A stretch of 46,280 nt of DNA from Bacillota bacterium (GTDB taxonomy: Bacteria > Bacillota > Desulfitobacteriia > Desulfitobacteriales > JAJXUE01), in NCBI GenBank assembly GCA_021783135.1, contig JAJXUE010000023.1, positions 1 to 46,280 of the forward strand, given 5' to 3'. The position numbers were made by a program, and so were the translations under genes. The notes under the pieces are model-generated. The model worked only from the letters and a program-made list of their open reading frames with translations, did not search any database and had not been told where the DNA came from. Shown here one piece after another: positions 1 through 7,760 of the stretch. Positions within the stretch are counted from its first letter, which is position 1; the number at the start of each line of letters is the position of its first letter.

Positions 1-692
1 TTGTGGTGCCGTATTTGTTGGCACACGGCATCAAACAGCTGGACGGTGTGTTCATGACGCATCCGCACGATGATCATGACGGAGGGCTCCTGGCAGTGGT
101 GGAAACACTGCCGGTGAAGGCTTTTTATCAACCGCCTGTGGTAGATACGCAAGAAAGCTCCGGCTTGTGGCCGGAGCTGCAGCAACAGTTAACAATCGCT
201 AAGATTCCGCGCACTGTGTTACAGGCGGGAGCACAGCTTAACCTTGATGCCGGGGTGAATTTGCAAGTATTAGGTCCAGTAAGTATGTTGACAGGCAGCC
301 ATTCCGATTTTAACAACAATTGTCTGGTGATGAGCGTGACTTACGGTGGGCAATCTGTGTTACTCACCGGGGATATGGAGTTGGCAGCGCTGCAACTTTT
401 AAACGGTCGGATAGGCCAAAATTACAGCGTGGTAAAAGTGCCGCATCATGGGAGTAAATATGGCTTGGATCGGGACTTCTGGGATAAACTTAATCCGAGC
501 CTGGCTGTCATCTCCGTGGGCAAAAATAATTTTGGCCAGCCTACGCCGGAGGTTATTAACTATTGGCGCCAACGCGGCATACCGGTATTGCGCACTGATA
601 TTGACGGCATGGTAGATGTCAAAACAGATGGAGCTAGGTTGCAGATCTACACAGGACGACAGGAAAAATTAGCAAGCCCGGCGGCAAAGTGA
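1..692 (+). CDS. comEC: ComEC/Rec2 competence protein, C-terminal metallo-beta-lactamase domain (5' truncated)
   Basis: The reading frame is open at the left edge, so only about the last 230 residues are visible. They match the C-terminal metallo-beta-lactamase-like domain of ComEC, the inner-membrane channel protein that carries single-stranded DNA into the cell during transformation. Visible motifs are HPHDDHDGG (HxHxDH metal site), NNNCLVMSV followed by LLTGDME, and KVPHHGSKYG, in the usual order for ComEC. The membrane channel and OB-fold parts would lie upstream, outside the window. In Firmicutes comEC often precedes holA; here a spore germination gene sits between them. The C-terminus ends normally at TGA. 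The alternative, a stand-alone ComA-like hydrolase, is less likely given this context. Confidence 0.88.
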   Translation, partial: VVPYLLAHGIKQLDGVFMTHPHDDHDGGLLAVVETLPVKAFYQPPVVDTQESSGLWPELQQQLTIAKIPRTVLQAGAQLNLDAGVNLQVLGPVSMLTGSHSDFNNNCLVMSVTYGGQSVLLTGDMELAALQLLNGRIGQNYSVVKVPHHGSKYGLDRDFWDKLNPSLAVISVGKNNFGQPTPEVINYWRQRGIPVLRTDIDGMVDVKTDGARLQIYTGRQEKLASPAAK

Positions 693-773
693 GTGCGGCA
701 AAGCTGTAGGGAGGATATTTTCGTCGGATGTCGAGAAAAATAAGGGGGAAGGTTGAAAGGAGGCCCATGCAGC

Positions 774-2309
774 GTGGCAGAAGCAAAACCTGAACCTGAA
801 CACGACCCCCTTCCGCCGATTTCTGTCGAACTTGATGCTAATGTTAAGTATCTGGATGAGTTGTTAGGAGTGGGACAAGGTCCGGGCCATAGTTGGGACA
901 TTATGGCGAAACCCTTCAACTTCTCCAATTTGCGCATGATGTCGTATGTTCTTAACGGCTATTTCCTCACTATGAATATGGTGCTGATCCTCGAAGACAT
1001 GGAGAAACGTATTCAGGTATTTTTAGCCGAGCATGACTCATATACGCTGCAAGAACTAATCAATTATCTCAATACAAATGTCGCTTTTGTTCAAGTGCAG
1101 CCTGTTACTAAGATGGAAGACGTGGTGCGGTTCATTCTATCCGGTCCAATGCTCACGTTTGTAGACGGTTTTGACGCGGCTTTATTGATAGATACCCGGA
1201 TTTATCCCATGCGGAGCATCCAAGAGCCGGAAGTTGAGCGACTAGTGCGAGGACCACGGGATGGATTCGTGGAAACGATGCTCATAAACACCGCATTGAT
1301 TCGACGCAGATTGCGAGAACCAAGCCTCCGCTCGGAATTGCTGCAAGTGGGCACAAGGTCAAAGACGGATATAAGCTTGATGTATCTGCAAGACGTAGCC
1401 AACCCTGAACTGGTAAACGATATGCGTGAGCGGTTAAAGGCAATCAAAACTGATACGGTCGCAATGGCTGAACAAGCCGTTACTGAATTGATCGGGCAAG
1501 TAAAATGGAATCCATACCCGATTACGCGTACCACAGAAAGGCCTGATGTAGCCGTAACCGCACTGGTTGAGGGTCACGTGGTGATTGTAGTGGACACCAG
1601 TCCTGAGGTTATTATTGCACCGATTACCTTTTTTCAGCTGTTGCAGCATCCGGAGGAATACCACATCTATCCTATGGTAGGAACTTACCGTCGCTGGGTG
1701 ATGCTCTTGGCAGTCTTTATTACAGTAGTGTTACCCGGCTTATTTCTCCTGTTAAACTTTCATCCTGAACTTGTGCCAAAACAGCTGGCTTTCTTTAAAG
1801 CAGAGCAAAATGATCCTTTACCATTATGGGCGGAATTGATTGCGGCGGAAATAGCGATAGACATTCTCCGACTTGCTGTGATGAATACACCGATTACGCT
1901 CGCGTCTATGGTCAGCATCATGGCGGCTATAATCTTCGGACAGTTTGCTGCGGTCATCCACCTTTTGCAGCCAGAAGTACTCGTGTACATGGCCTTTGTA
2001 TTGGTAGCCCAATTTGCGCTAACATCCTATGACCTGGCAACTGCCAATCAAGTGGCCCGATTGTTTATTCTCGTGTGTACCCAACTAGGGTTTGTCTTTA
2101 AATTGGGGGGCTGGGGATTCGCAGGTGCTGTTGTTTTCTGGCTGGTTTACTTGATTACACGTAAATCCTTTGGCGTACCATATTTTTGGCCTGTGATTCC
2201 GTTTAAGTGGAAAAATGGCTTGGATAATGTACTGCTGCGTAAGCCGTTTGTAAGTATCTCCGGTAGACCCGGCATACTGCGACCCAAGACGCTTAGACGC
2301 AGAGGGTGA
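774..2309 (+). CDS. spoVAF: GerA-family spore germination protein, SpoVAF type
   Basis: A GerA/SpoVAF-type membrane protein (PF03323) of 511 residues from the chosen start. Family hallmarks are RGPRDGFVETMLINTALIRRR near residues 159-182 and GTRSKTDISLMYLQDVANPEL near 193-213, followed by a C-terminal half with several hydrophobic segments beginning near residue 310 (VMLLAVFITVVLPGLFLLL). SpoVAF proteins sit in the spore inner membrane and act with SpoVA or germinant receptors. No gerB or gerC partner follows, which favours SpoVAF over a nutrient receptor A subunit. The frame can start at TTG 753, but an AAAGGAGG at 756-763 lies 10 nt before GTG 774, so 774 is preferred. It probably needs a forespore-specific promoter; I could not identify one. 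Confidence 0.85.
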   Translation: MAEAKPEPEHDPLPPISVELDANVKYLDELLGVGQGPGHSWDIMAKPFNFSNLRMMSYVLNGYFLTMNMVLILEDMEKRIQVFLAEHDSYTLQELINYLNTNVAFVQVQPVTKMEDVVRFILSGPMLTFVDGFDAALLIDTRIYPMRSIQEPEVERLVRGPRDGFVETMLINTALIRRRLREPSLRSELLQVGTRSKTDISLMYLQDVANPELVNDMRERLKAIKTDTVAMAEQAVTELIGQVKWNPYPITRTTERPDVAVTALVEGHVVIVVDTSPEVIIAPITFFQLLQHPEEYHIYPMVGTYRRWVMLLAVFITVVLPGLFLLLNFHPELVPKQLAFFKAEQNDPLPLWAELIAAEIAIDILRLAVMNTPITLASMVSIMAAIIFGQFAAVIHLLQPEVLVYMAFVLVAQFALTSYDLATANQVARLFILVCTQLGFVFKLGGWGFAGAVVFWLVYLITRKSFGVPYFWPVIPFKWKNGLDNVLLRKPFVSISGRPGILRPKTLRRRG

Positions 2310-2404
2310 GGAACTAAGTAAAATTTTTTTGCACAAGTATGTTTAGAAAAGGATACAGTGGGCAAATATATAAGGGAACATCTCTTTTCTCCTCCTCTTT
2401 TCTT

Positions 2405-2431
2405 GCCCTCCTGCAACAGGAGGGCTTTTTT
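2405..2431 (+). terminator. Rho-independent terminator after spoVAF
   Basis: A perfect 9-bp stem (GCCCTCCTG / CAGGAGGGC) with a CAA loop is followed directly by TTTTTT. It ends the comEC-spoVAF transcript about 95 nt after the spoVAF stop codon. Confidence 0.85.
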
Positions 2432-2559
2432 ATATTATGAAAGTATAACCTCGCCAACTAAGGCGAGGGCAGCGGAAGATAGTACGAGGAAAAGCGAGCG
2501 CAGAGGAAACCGATGCGCGCTTTTCTTGTATTCTAAAAAAGTCTAATAAGTGAATTACT
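2432..2559. other. Gene-free stretch with two hairpins; possible dispersed repeat or small RNA
   Basis: Together with 2310-2404 this makes a gap of about 315 bases between spoVAF and holA. A perfect 7-bp hairpin lies at 2449-2468 (CCTCGCC, 6-nt loop, GGCGAGG). A second stem at 2489-2525 pairs GAAAAGCG-AG-CGCA with TGCGCGCTTTTC, with a 2-nt bulge and an 11-nt loop. No open frame with a convincing ribosome site is seen. The structure has no strong T tract and lies upstream of the holA promoter, so it is not an mRNA leader of holA. It could be a dispersed repeat or a small RNA; neither can be shown here. Confidence 0.35.
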
Positions 2560-2588
2560 TTGACCAGGATAGGGCGGCGAGGTACAAT
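2560..2588 (+). promoter_or_regulatory. Sigma-A promoter of holA
   Basis: TTGACC at 2560-2565 and TACAAT at 2583-2588 are separated by exactly 17 nt. The start of transcription would be near 2595, about 30 nt before the holA start codon. Confidence 0.8.
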
Positions 2589-2624
2589 ACTGATAGCGCT
2601 ATGTAGGCAGGAGGAGGTAGTTGC

Positions 2625-3707
2625 GTGAAGGGATTTGAGACGTTGGTCAATAGTGTCAAGCGCGGTGTGATTTCGCCCGTTTATTTGTTGTACGGCTCAG
2701 AGCATTTCCTAATGCAGCGCGCATTAAATGCGCTTAAAGGGTTTATCGCCCAAGGAGGTCTGGCCGACTTTAACATAAGTGTACTTGATTGTGATAAGGT
2801 TAAGGCAGATGCAGTGGTTGAAGCAGCCAATACGCTGCCTTTTTGCGCGGAACGGCGTTTGGTAATCGCGGAAAATGCACCATACTTCAAGAACCGGCGC
2901 AAAAACGATAAAAACGATAAAAACGATAAAAACAATATAGATGATGGCGGCGGGAAGGAAGCGGATGAGGCAAGTCCGATATTGCTGAACTATCTGCTCC
3001 AACCTAATCCAACTACGTGCTTGGTGTTTACGTCCCCTGATAAGGCTAACCGCAACATGAAAGTAACCAAGGCGCTGGAGAAGAGTGGACAGGTCTTGGA
3101 ATTTGCCCCTCTGATAGGTAAGGAGCTCGAGGAATGGGTCAAAATGCGTTTAGCGAAGCGGGGTAAAAAAATTCAGGTTAATGCGCTAAACTATTTACTC
3201 GCTATTAACAGTAATGATTTAGGCATTTTGCAGGGGGAAATTGAAAAGCTCTCCTTGTTAGACCTTAAACGGGAAAGCTTGACGCTCGAGGATGTCAAAC
3301 TTCTTGCGTCTGCCTCCGCCGAAGCAAGTATATTTGACCTGGTTGATACTATCGGTGCCAAACGTAGTGGGCAAGCCATCCAGACTTTGCGAGAGATGTT
3401 GGGACAGGGCGAGCCACCCATCAAGGTCTTGGTTATGGTTACGCGTCAGCTCCGCCTAATTTTGGCAACAAAGTCACTGGGATCAGACCAAAGTCAGTTG
3501 GCGGCGACTTTAGGTGTCCATCCTTATGTTGCCCAAAAGCTGGCTCGGCAGGCCGCAAACTTTTCTGTACAGCAGTTGCGAGCTGCTTTAGAAACCTGTT
3601 TGGAAGTGGATATTGCTTTAAAAACAGGCAAAGGCGCGCCGGCGATATTAATGGAGTTGGCGGTAATTTGTATCAGTACGGGTCAAATGTTGAATTTATC
3701 GGCATAA
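2625..3707 (+). CDS. holA: DNA polymerase III subunit delta
   Basis: HolA (360 residues from GTG 2625) is the clamp-loader delta subunit that opens the beta sliding clamp. The N-terminus (PVYLLYGSEHFLMQRALNAL) is the standard HolA opening with the degenerate nucleotide-binding fold. The C-terminal region (EASIFDLVDTIGAKR, VLVMVTRQLRLIL) is the helical collar domain. GGAGGAGG lies just upstream of the start. Residues about 93-104 form a KND-repeat insertion encoded by a nine-base tandem repeat, which probably extends a surface loop. The neighbours are comEC upstream and rpsT downstream on the other strand, a very common Firmicute arrangement. The gene has its own sigma-A promoter and ends in a shared terminator. 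Confidence 0.93.
   Translation: MKGFETLVNSVKRGVISPVYLLYGSEHFLMQRALNALKGFIAQGGLADFNISVLDCDKVKADAVVEAANTLPFCAERRLVIAENAPYFKNRRKNDKNDKNDKNNIDDGGGKEADEASPILLNYLLQPNPTTCLVFTSPDKANRNMKVTKALEKSGQVLEFAPLIGKELEEWVKMRLAKRGKKIQVNALNYLLAINSNDLGILQGEIEKLSLLDLKRESLTLEDVKLLASASAEASIFDLVDTIGAKRSGQAIQTLREMLGQGEPPIKVLVMVTRQLRLILATKSLGSDQSQLAATLGVHPYVAQKLARQAANFSVQQLRAALETCLEVDIALKTGKGAPAILMELAVICISTGQMLNLSA
2901..2936 (+). repeat. In-frame nine-base tandem repeat inside holA
   Basis: Three exact copies of AAAAACGAT (2901-2927) are followed by one copy with a single change (AAAAACAAT, 2928-2936). They encode alternating Lys-Asn-Asp in a low-complexity loop of HolA. The nine-base period keeps the frame whatever the copy number. 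Confidence 0.9.
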
Positions 3708-3710
3708 TAA

Positions 3711-3744
3711 AAAGGAGTAGAAACTGATTTGTTTCTACTCCTTT
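3711..3744. terminator. Bidirectional terminator between holA and rpsT
   Basis: A perfect 14-bp stem (AAAGGAGTAGAAAC / GTTTCTACTCCTTT, 6-nt loop) begins 3 nt after the holA stop. A- and T-rich ends on both sides allow it to work on either strand. Confidence 0.8.
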
Positions 3745-3759
3745 GTGCTAGCCAAAATG

Positions 3760-3783
3760 AAAAAGCGACTAAGTCGCCTTTTT
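3760..3783 (-). terminator. rpsT terminator
   Basis: Read on the minus strand, GCGAC-TTA-GTCGC is followed by TTTTT and preceded by a complementary A run. It begins at the rpsT stop codon, so the stop is part of the hairpin. Confidence 0.75.
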
Positions 3784-4042
3784 AAACCGCTTTGTTGAAC
3801 TTCTTGGTCAGACGCGATTTTTTACGAGCGGCAGCATTTTTATGAATTAAGCCTTTTGCAACAGCTTTGTCCAATGCACGCACAACTTTAACCAAAACAG
3901 GCTTAGCTTGGACAGGATCCGTTGCCAGGGCCTCATCAAAACGTTTGAGTGATGTACGTAAAGCCGATTTAGCGGAGGCATTTTGCAAACTTCTTTGATG
4001 GGCGATGATAACGCGTTTTTTAGCAGATTTAATATTAGGCAT
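3782..4042 (-). CDS. rpsT: 30S ribosomal protein S20
   Basis: An 86-residue protein, normal length for S20, which binds 16S rRNA in the body of the small subunit. It is highly basic (AKKRVIIAHQRS, KNAAARKKSRLTKKFNKAV) with the typical N-terminus MPNIKSAKKR. On the minus strand AAAAGGAGGTG lies a few bases before the ATG. It is the only gene on the minus strand and is transcribed convergently with holA. No clear promoter was found upstream. A small inverted repeat GCCTTGC-GAAT-GCAAGGC lies about 70 bases upstream of the start (4110-4127). Confidence 0.95.
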   Translation of the reverse strand: MPNIKSAKKRVIIAHQRSLQNASAKSALRTSLKRFDEALATDPVQAKPVLVKVVRALDKAVAKGLIHKNAAARKKSRLTKKFNKAV

Positions 4043-4203
4043 TCTCAGTCACCTCCTTTTAAAATACAGTAACGCACAAAATCGTAACAGCCTATAGTTT
4101 AACATGGGTGCCTTGCGAATGCAAGGCTTAAGCCAAATTTGTATAGTTTGTCTGTCTGTGGGAAAACTAAAAAAAGATAAAACAGAAGGGTGGTGTTCTG
4201 TTC

Positions 4204-4536
4204 ATGCTTGGTACTATTGTAAGATTTATAGTGTCGGCAATTGTGCTGTTGGTAGTGAGTTGGGTTGTACCCGGTTTTACTGTATCGGGTTTTATCGGAG
4301 CGCTGATTGCCGCTGTGGTAATTGCCGCTTTGGGTTGGGTTATAGAGCGGTTCTTCGCAAAAGACAAAATTTCTCCATCTAATCGCGGTGTTATTGGTTT
4401 CTTGACATCGGCTGTAGTAATCTACCTAAGCCAGTTTCTCGTGCCGGGAGCTATCCATGCTTCCATTATAGGCGCTCTCTTGGCTGCCATAATCATTGGT
4501 GTTGTAGATGCCTTTGTTCCTACAGAACTTAAGTAG
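4204..4536 (+). CDS. PF04020 (holin superfamily IV-like) membrane protein
   Basis: A 110-residue, almost entirely hydrophobic protein with about four membrane segments and the pattern WVVPGFTVSGFIGALIAA ... LVPGAIHASIIGALLAAIIIGVVDAF. This twice-repeated V/L-PG...GALxAA pattern is typical of PF04020 (YvlD-like, annotated as phage holin family IV). No phage genes lie near, so a phage holin role is unlikely; the function is unknown. The start ATG 4204 follows a weak GGGTGG. It is a single gene, with rpsT divergent on the left and a hairpin on the right. Confidence 0.8.
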   Translation: MLGTIVRFIVSAIVLLVVSWVVPGFTVSGFIGALIAAVVIAALGWVIERFFAKDKISPSNRGVIGFLTSAVVIYLSQFLVPGAIHASIIGALLAAIIIGVVDAFVPTELK

Positions 4537-4551
4537 CAACTGTAGAAAGTA

Positions 4552-4580
4552 AACAAGCGGCTGCCTCGCGGCCGCTTGTT
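4552..4580 (+). terminator. Hairpin terminator after the PF04020 gene
   Basis: A 10-bp stem (AACAAGCGGC / GCCGCTTGTT) has a 9-nt loop and starts 15 nt after the stop codon. The T tract is weak (TTGTTGTC), so termination may be partial. Confidence 0.55.
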
Positions 4581-4655
4581 GTCTATGGATTTAGATGTAA
4601 TAGCTCAGGGTTGTCCCACATAAAATTAGTAAGAAACTACTATGGGGGGCAGCCA

Positions 4656-5735
4656 ATGCTGAGCAAATTATTGATAGGAGCAACCCAGGATCCATACCTC
4701 TGGCTGCAAAGGAAGCGCAGCAAGTGGTTATTAATTATGGTACTTATTGCTTTATTATTGGCAGCCGGGGCCAAACAGGCCAAATGGGCCTTTAAAGGTA
4801 TAATTTCAGTGGCAAGTCTAGAGGGGTTAGCAGGCGACAGCCTAAACTTTTTACGTGCGCAAGGCTTAGCGGAACAATTTTTACTAGTGGAGGGCATACC
4901 GTGGGTGGGCAGCGTTAATGACGCAGTTGTACAAGAGGGACGCACCCGACTCCTGACTTGGAGCTTTTATACCTTAACCTGTGTGGATCTAACCGAGCCC
5001 AAAACTTTCTTCACCGGACAACTTCCTGTTGCCGCCAAGGAGTTACATTCCAGCTTTAATCCGGGTGACCCTGAACAGGAAGGGCCGGTGTTGGAACTAT
5101 CACAACCGGAACCAAGCTTAACGCCGGACAATAGCGTGAAGCCTTCTGGATCTGCTCTTGTCGGTATCTATTACCCGCACAATTCGGAAAGTTATATCGG
5201 GGATGGCGGGAGTGACCATCTGCAGGGAAATGGGGAAATCAGCGAGGTTGCCACTGGATTAGCTCAAGCCCTGCGCAGTAAAGGTATTGTGGTGACCCAG
5301 AGTGATAAGGTCCATGACCGACCAGTCCTGGAAAGGGCCTATAGTCAATCCGTAATTACTGCCGCGCAGATGGTAAAGGACAACCCAAAGCTACAAGCGT
5401 TGTTAGATGTGCATCGTGATGGCGTACCGATCGGCAAAAGCAAGCGGGTGGTTATGGTTAATGGGCAGGCTGCGGCGCCGGTTATGATTGTTTTAGCGGA
5501 GAAACATTCAGGTTGGGAGCAAAATAATGCGTTCGCTACCCAGTTGGTAAGTATGGGTAACCGGTTATATCCTGGCCTGTTTTTACCTATATACTATGCC
5601 GCCGATGCACGTTACAACCAGCATTTACACCCCCATGCTTTACTATTGGAATTTGGTGACCAATATAACACTACAGCCGAAGCAATTAAATCAGCACAGG
5701 CGGTGGCTGCAGTGTTAGCCAAAATTATCAACTAA
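4656..5735 (+). CDS. spoIIP: Stage II sporulation protein P
   Basis: SpoIIP is a membrane-anchored cell-wall amidase and endopeptidase that, with SpoIID and SpoIIM, thins septal peptidoglycan and drives engulfment of the forespore. From ATG 4656 it has 359 residues: a basic N-terminus with one membrane helix (WLLIMVLIALLLAAG), a linker, and the catalytic domain. That domain shows GIYYPHNSESY, LLDVHRDGVP and LLEFGDQYNT, which supply the His and Glu metal and catalytic residues of the family. A TTG at 4611 in the same frame would add 15 residues, but GGGGGG lies 7 nt before ATG 4656. A small exported protein follows after 16 nt, probably in the same transcript. In other spore-formers spoIIP is transcribed by sigma-E. 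Confidence 0.93.
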   Translation: MLSKLLIGATQDPYLWLQRKRSKWLLIMVLIALLLAAGAKQAKWAFKGIISVASLEGLAGDSLNFLRAQGLAEQFLLVEGIPWVGSVNDAVVQEGRTRLLTWSFYTLTCVDLTEPKTFFTGQLPVAAKELHSSFNPGDPEQEGPVLELSQPEPSLTPDNSVKPSGSALVGIYYPHNSESYIGDGGSDHLQGNGEISEVATGLAQALRSKGIVVTQSDKVHDRPVLERAYSQSVITAAQMVKDNPKLQALLDVHRDGVPIGKSKRVVMVNGQAAAPVMIVLAEKHSGWEQNNAFATQLVSMGNRLYPGLFLPIYYAADARYNQHLHPHALLLEFGDQYNTTAEAIKSAQAVAAVLAKIIN

Positions 5736-5751
5736 AACAAGGAGGGACATC

Positions 5752-6027
5752 ATGGTGCAGAAGCTAGGGCCGAGTTTAGGTATTTGTCTATTACTTTTTT
5801 GGTGTTTACCTCTGTCTGTAGTCGCTGCGGCTGACGCCCCTGCACTGGTCGGACAACAAGCCCAATCAGAGCCACAAGGAGCTAAACGACTTTCCCCTGT
5901 TTTAGATCTTTTCGGGGAGGAACTTAACCGGATGGGCACAAAGCTAATGGATAACGTTGTCTATAGTATGCAAGAGCTGTGGCAGGATACCCTCAATTGG
6001 GACATAAGCAAAAAGACAAAGATATGA
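5752..6027 (+). CDS. Small exported protein of unknown function, downstream of spoIIP
   Basis: A 91-residue product that I do not recognise. It starts at ATG 5752 behind AAGGAGGG. Residues 1-26 form a clear signal peptide (GICLLLFWCLPLSVVAAADA). The mature part is polar with an amphipathic stretch (LDLFGEELNRMGTKLMDNVVYSMQELWQDTLNW) that could bind a membrane or a partner. Because it sits 16 nt after spoIIP and before a terminator, it is probably co-expressed with spoIIP in the mother cell and may act in engulfment; that is inference from position only. Confidence 0.7.
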   Translation: MVQKLGPSLGICLLLFWCLPLSVVAAADAPALVGQQAQSEPQGAKRLSPVLDLFGEELNRMGTKLMDNVVYSMQELWQDTLNWDISKKTKI

Positions 6028-6035
6028 AGATTACT

Positions 6036-6066
6036 AAAGACCCCGGCTAGGGTCTTTATGTTTTAT
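6036..6066 (+). terminator. Terminator after the spoIIP transcript
   Basis: An 8-bp stem (AAAGACCC / GGGTCTTT) with a 6-nt loop is followed by ATGTTTTAT. It lies 9 nt after the stop codon of the small exported protein. Confidence 0.7.
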
Positions 6067-6117
6067 CCGGCAGGTGATATATTAATTGAAGACTAATTGC
6101 CTGTAGGAGAATTATAA

Positions 6118-7668
6118 ATGTCAAATAAATCACTTGCTAAGGCCGCCGGCGTGATTGCGGTAGCTAGCTTGTTGTCACGCGTATTAGGTTTTCTGCGCGA
6201 AGCTCTCATTTCCGGGTTTTTTGGTAAAAGTTACGTTACTGATGCTTATTTAGCAGGATTTGCTGTACCGGATCTGTTTTATAATCTTTTAGTGGTGGGT
6301 GCGTTAAGTTCGGCGTTCATTCCTGTATTATCCGGTTACATAGCTAGTAAAAAACGTAAAGAGGCTTGGTACGTTGCCAGTGCTGTGATGAATCTGGTGG
6401 TAATCGTGCTGATTTTTATTACGAGCTTGGCGATGATTTTTGCACCCCAGATAATTGCCTTGTATATTCCGGATGCACCGATGAAAACAAAGGTTTTGGC
6501 TACGGGGATTACGCGAATCTTATTACTGCAGCCTATTTTGTTAAGTTTAAGTGGATTTAGCATGGGTATCCTTAATTCACTTAAAATATTTGCCCCTTCC
6601 GCCATCGGTTCTGTTGTTTATGTGTTATGCGTAGTGGTTTTTGGTACTATTCTTAAGCCGTATATGGGAATTAAAGGTTTTGCAGTCGGTGTAGTTATTG
6701 GGGCTATGGGCAATTTCCTAATTCAAATACCTGCACTGCGTAAGGTAGGTTTCCGTTACACCTTCACCTTGAATTTTCGCCATCCCGGTGTAAAAAGGAT
6801 TGCGGTGCTGGCGTTTCCGATTATTCTATCCTTCGCCTTGGGTCAGATTCCGGTTGTGGTGTATCAAAACCTGGCATCGGCATTACCGCCGGGAAGTTTA
6901 TCCTCTTTTATGTATGCGTATCGACTCCAACAGCTCCCGATAGGTATCTTTGCCTATAGTGTCGGCCTGGCTGTCTTTCCGACTTTAACCGAGGCGATAA
7001 GCCTCAACCGCTGGCAGTTATTTCGTGATTCCTTTTCGCTTGCCCTTCGGAGTATCATGTTTATTACTATCCCCATTTCGGTAATCATGATGGTTTTGGC
7101 CAAGCCGCTGATTGGGGTAGTGTTTCAACATGGGTTATTTACCTATAAAGACACACTCGCTACTGTTCCGTCGTTGGTTTTCTTCGCCTTTGGGATTGTG
7201 GAACAGTCGGCGTCTGTGGTTTTGCCCCGTACCTTTTACGCGTTACAGGATACCTGGACCCCGGTCTTGCTAAGCGGGATTACCTTAGTTGTCAATATCG
7301 TGTTGATGAACTTACTCGTTAAACCGTTTGCCCAAGGCGGGCTCGCCTTGGCTATTTCAATCAGTGGAATTGTCAATATGCTGCTGTTGTTATATTTTTT
7401 AAGACGGAAAATCGGCCTTATCGACGGACGGCGTATCGTAACGTCGCTGAGCAAGATTTTGCTGGCATCTGTCTTAATGGGTGGGACGGTGTGGTTGGTG
7501 TACCGCCTGACGTCCATTTTTGCCGGAGTTAACTTCCTTGGTTCGTTGATTAATCTAGTTATCGGCAGCCTGGTCGGCGCGTTAGTGTTCTTGGTCTTGG
7601 CAGTAATTTTGCGCATGCCGGAATTGAAATTTGTTCTTCAAATTGCGCGGCGTAGGATGGCTAAGTAA
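6118..7668 (+). CDS. murJ: Lipid II flippase MurJ
   Basis: A 516-residue polytopic protein of the MviN/MurJ (MOP exporter) family that moves the peptidoglycan precursor lipid II across the membrane. The N-terminus has the diagnostic ASLLSRVLGFLREALISGFFG, followed by TDAYLAGFAVPDLFYNLLVVGALSSAFIPV. About 14 hydrophobic segments follow, the usual number for MurJ, and an Arg-rich tail ends the protein. TAGGAGA precedes ATG 6118. The gene stands alone between a terminator and the lepA promoter. Clostridial genomes often carry several MOP paralogues, so a role in a spore-specific envelope cannot be excluded. Confidence 0.9.
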   Translation: MSNKSLAKAAGVIAVASLLSRVLGFLREALISGFFGKSYVTDAYLAGFAVPDLFYNLLVVGALSSAFIPVLSGYIASKKRKEAWYVASAVMNLVVIVLIFITSLAMIFAPQIIALYIPDAPMKTKVLATGITRILLLQPILLSLSGFSMGILNSLKIFAPSAIGSVVYVLCVVVFGTILKPYMGIKGFAVGVVIGAMGNFLIQIPALRKVGFRYTFTLNFRHPGVKRIAVLAFPIILSFALGQIPVVVYQNLASALPPGSLSSFMYAYRLQQLPIGIFAYSVGLAVFPTLTEAISLNRWQLFRDSFSLALRSIMFITIPISVIMMVLAKPLIGVVFQHGLFTYKDTLATVPSLVFFAFGIVEQSASVVLPRTFYALQDTWTPVLLSGITLVVNIVLMNLLVKPFAQGGLALAISISGIVNMLLLLYFLRRKIGLIDGRRIVTSLSKILLASVLMGGTVWLVYRLTSIFAGVNFLGSLINLVIGSLVGALVFLVLAVILRMPELKFVLQIARRRMAK

Positions 7669-7680
7669 GAGATACCTTTG

Positions 7681-7709
7681 TTGCCGCCTTGCGTGTTTCT
7701 TGGTATAAT
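7681..7709 (+). promoter_or_regulatory. Sigma-A promoter of lepA
   Basis: TTGCCG (7681-7686) and a perfect TATAAT (7704-7709) are separated by 17 nt. Transcription would start near 7716, about 45 nt before lepA. Confidence 0.8.
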
Positions 7710-7760
7710 TTAAATTTATTATGGCAGCAGAATTGAGTTGCTTGAAACGAGGGAAAATTG

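Noticed and set aside
753-773. TTG 753 as the start of the spoVAF-like gene
   Set aside because: The AAAGGAGG ribosome site lies inside this extension and is correctly spaced for GTG 774.
2310-2435. T-box or other known riboswitch before holA
   Set aside because: No T-box core sequence or known aptamer motif could be found, and the holA promoter lies downstream of this stretch.
2358-2546. 62-codon plus-strand ORF between spoVAF and holA
   Set aside because: It reads through the terminator hairpin and has a poor start context and no recognisable features.
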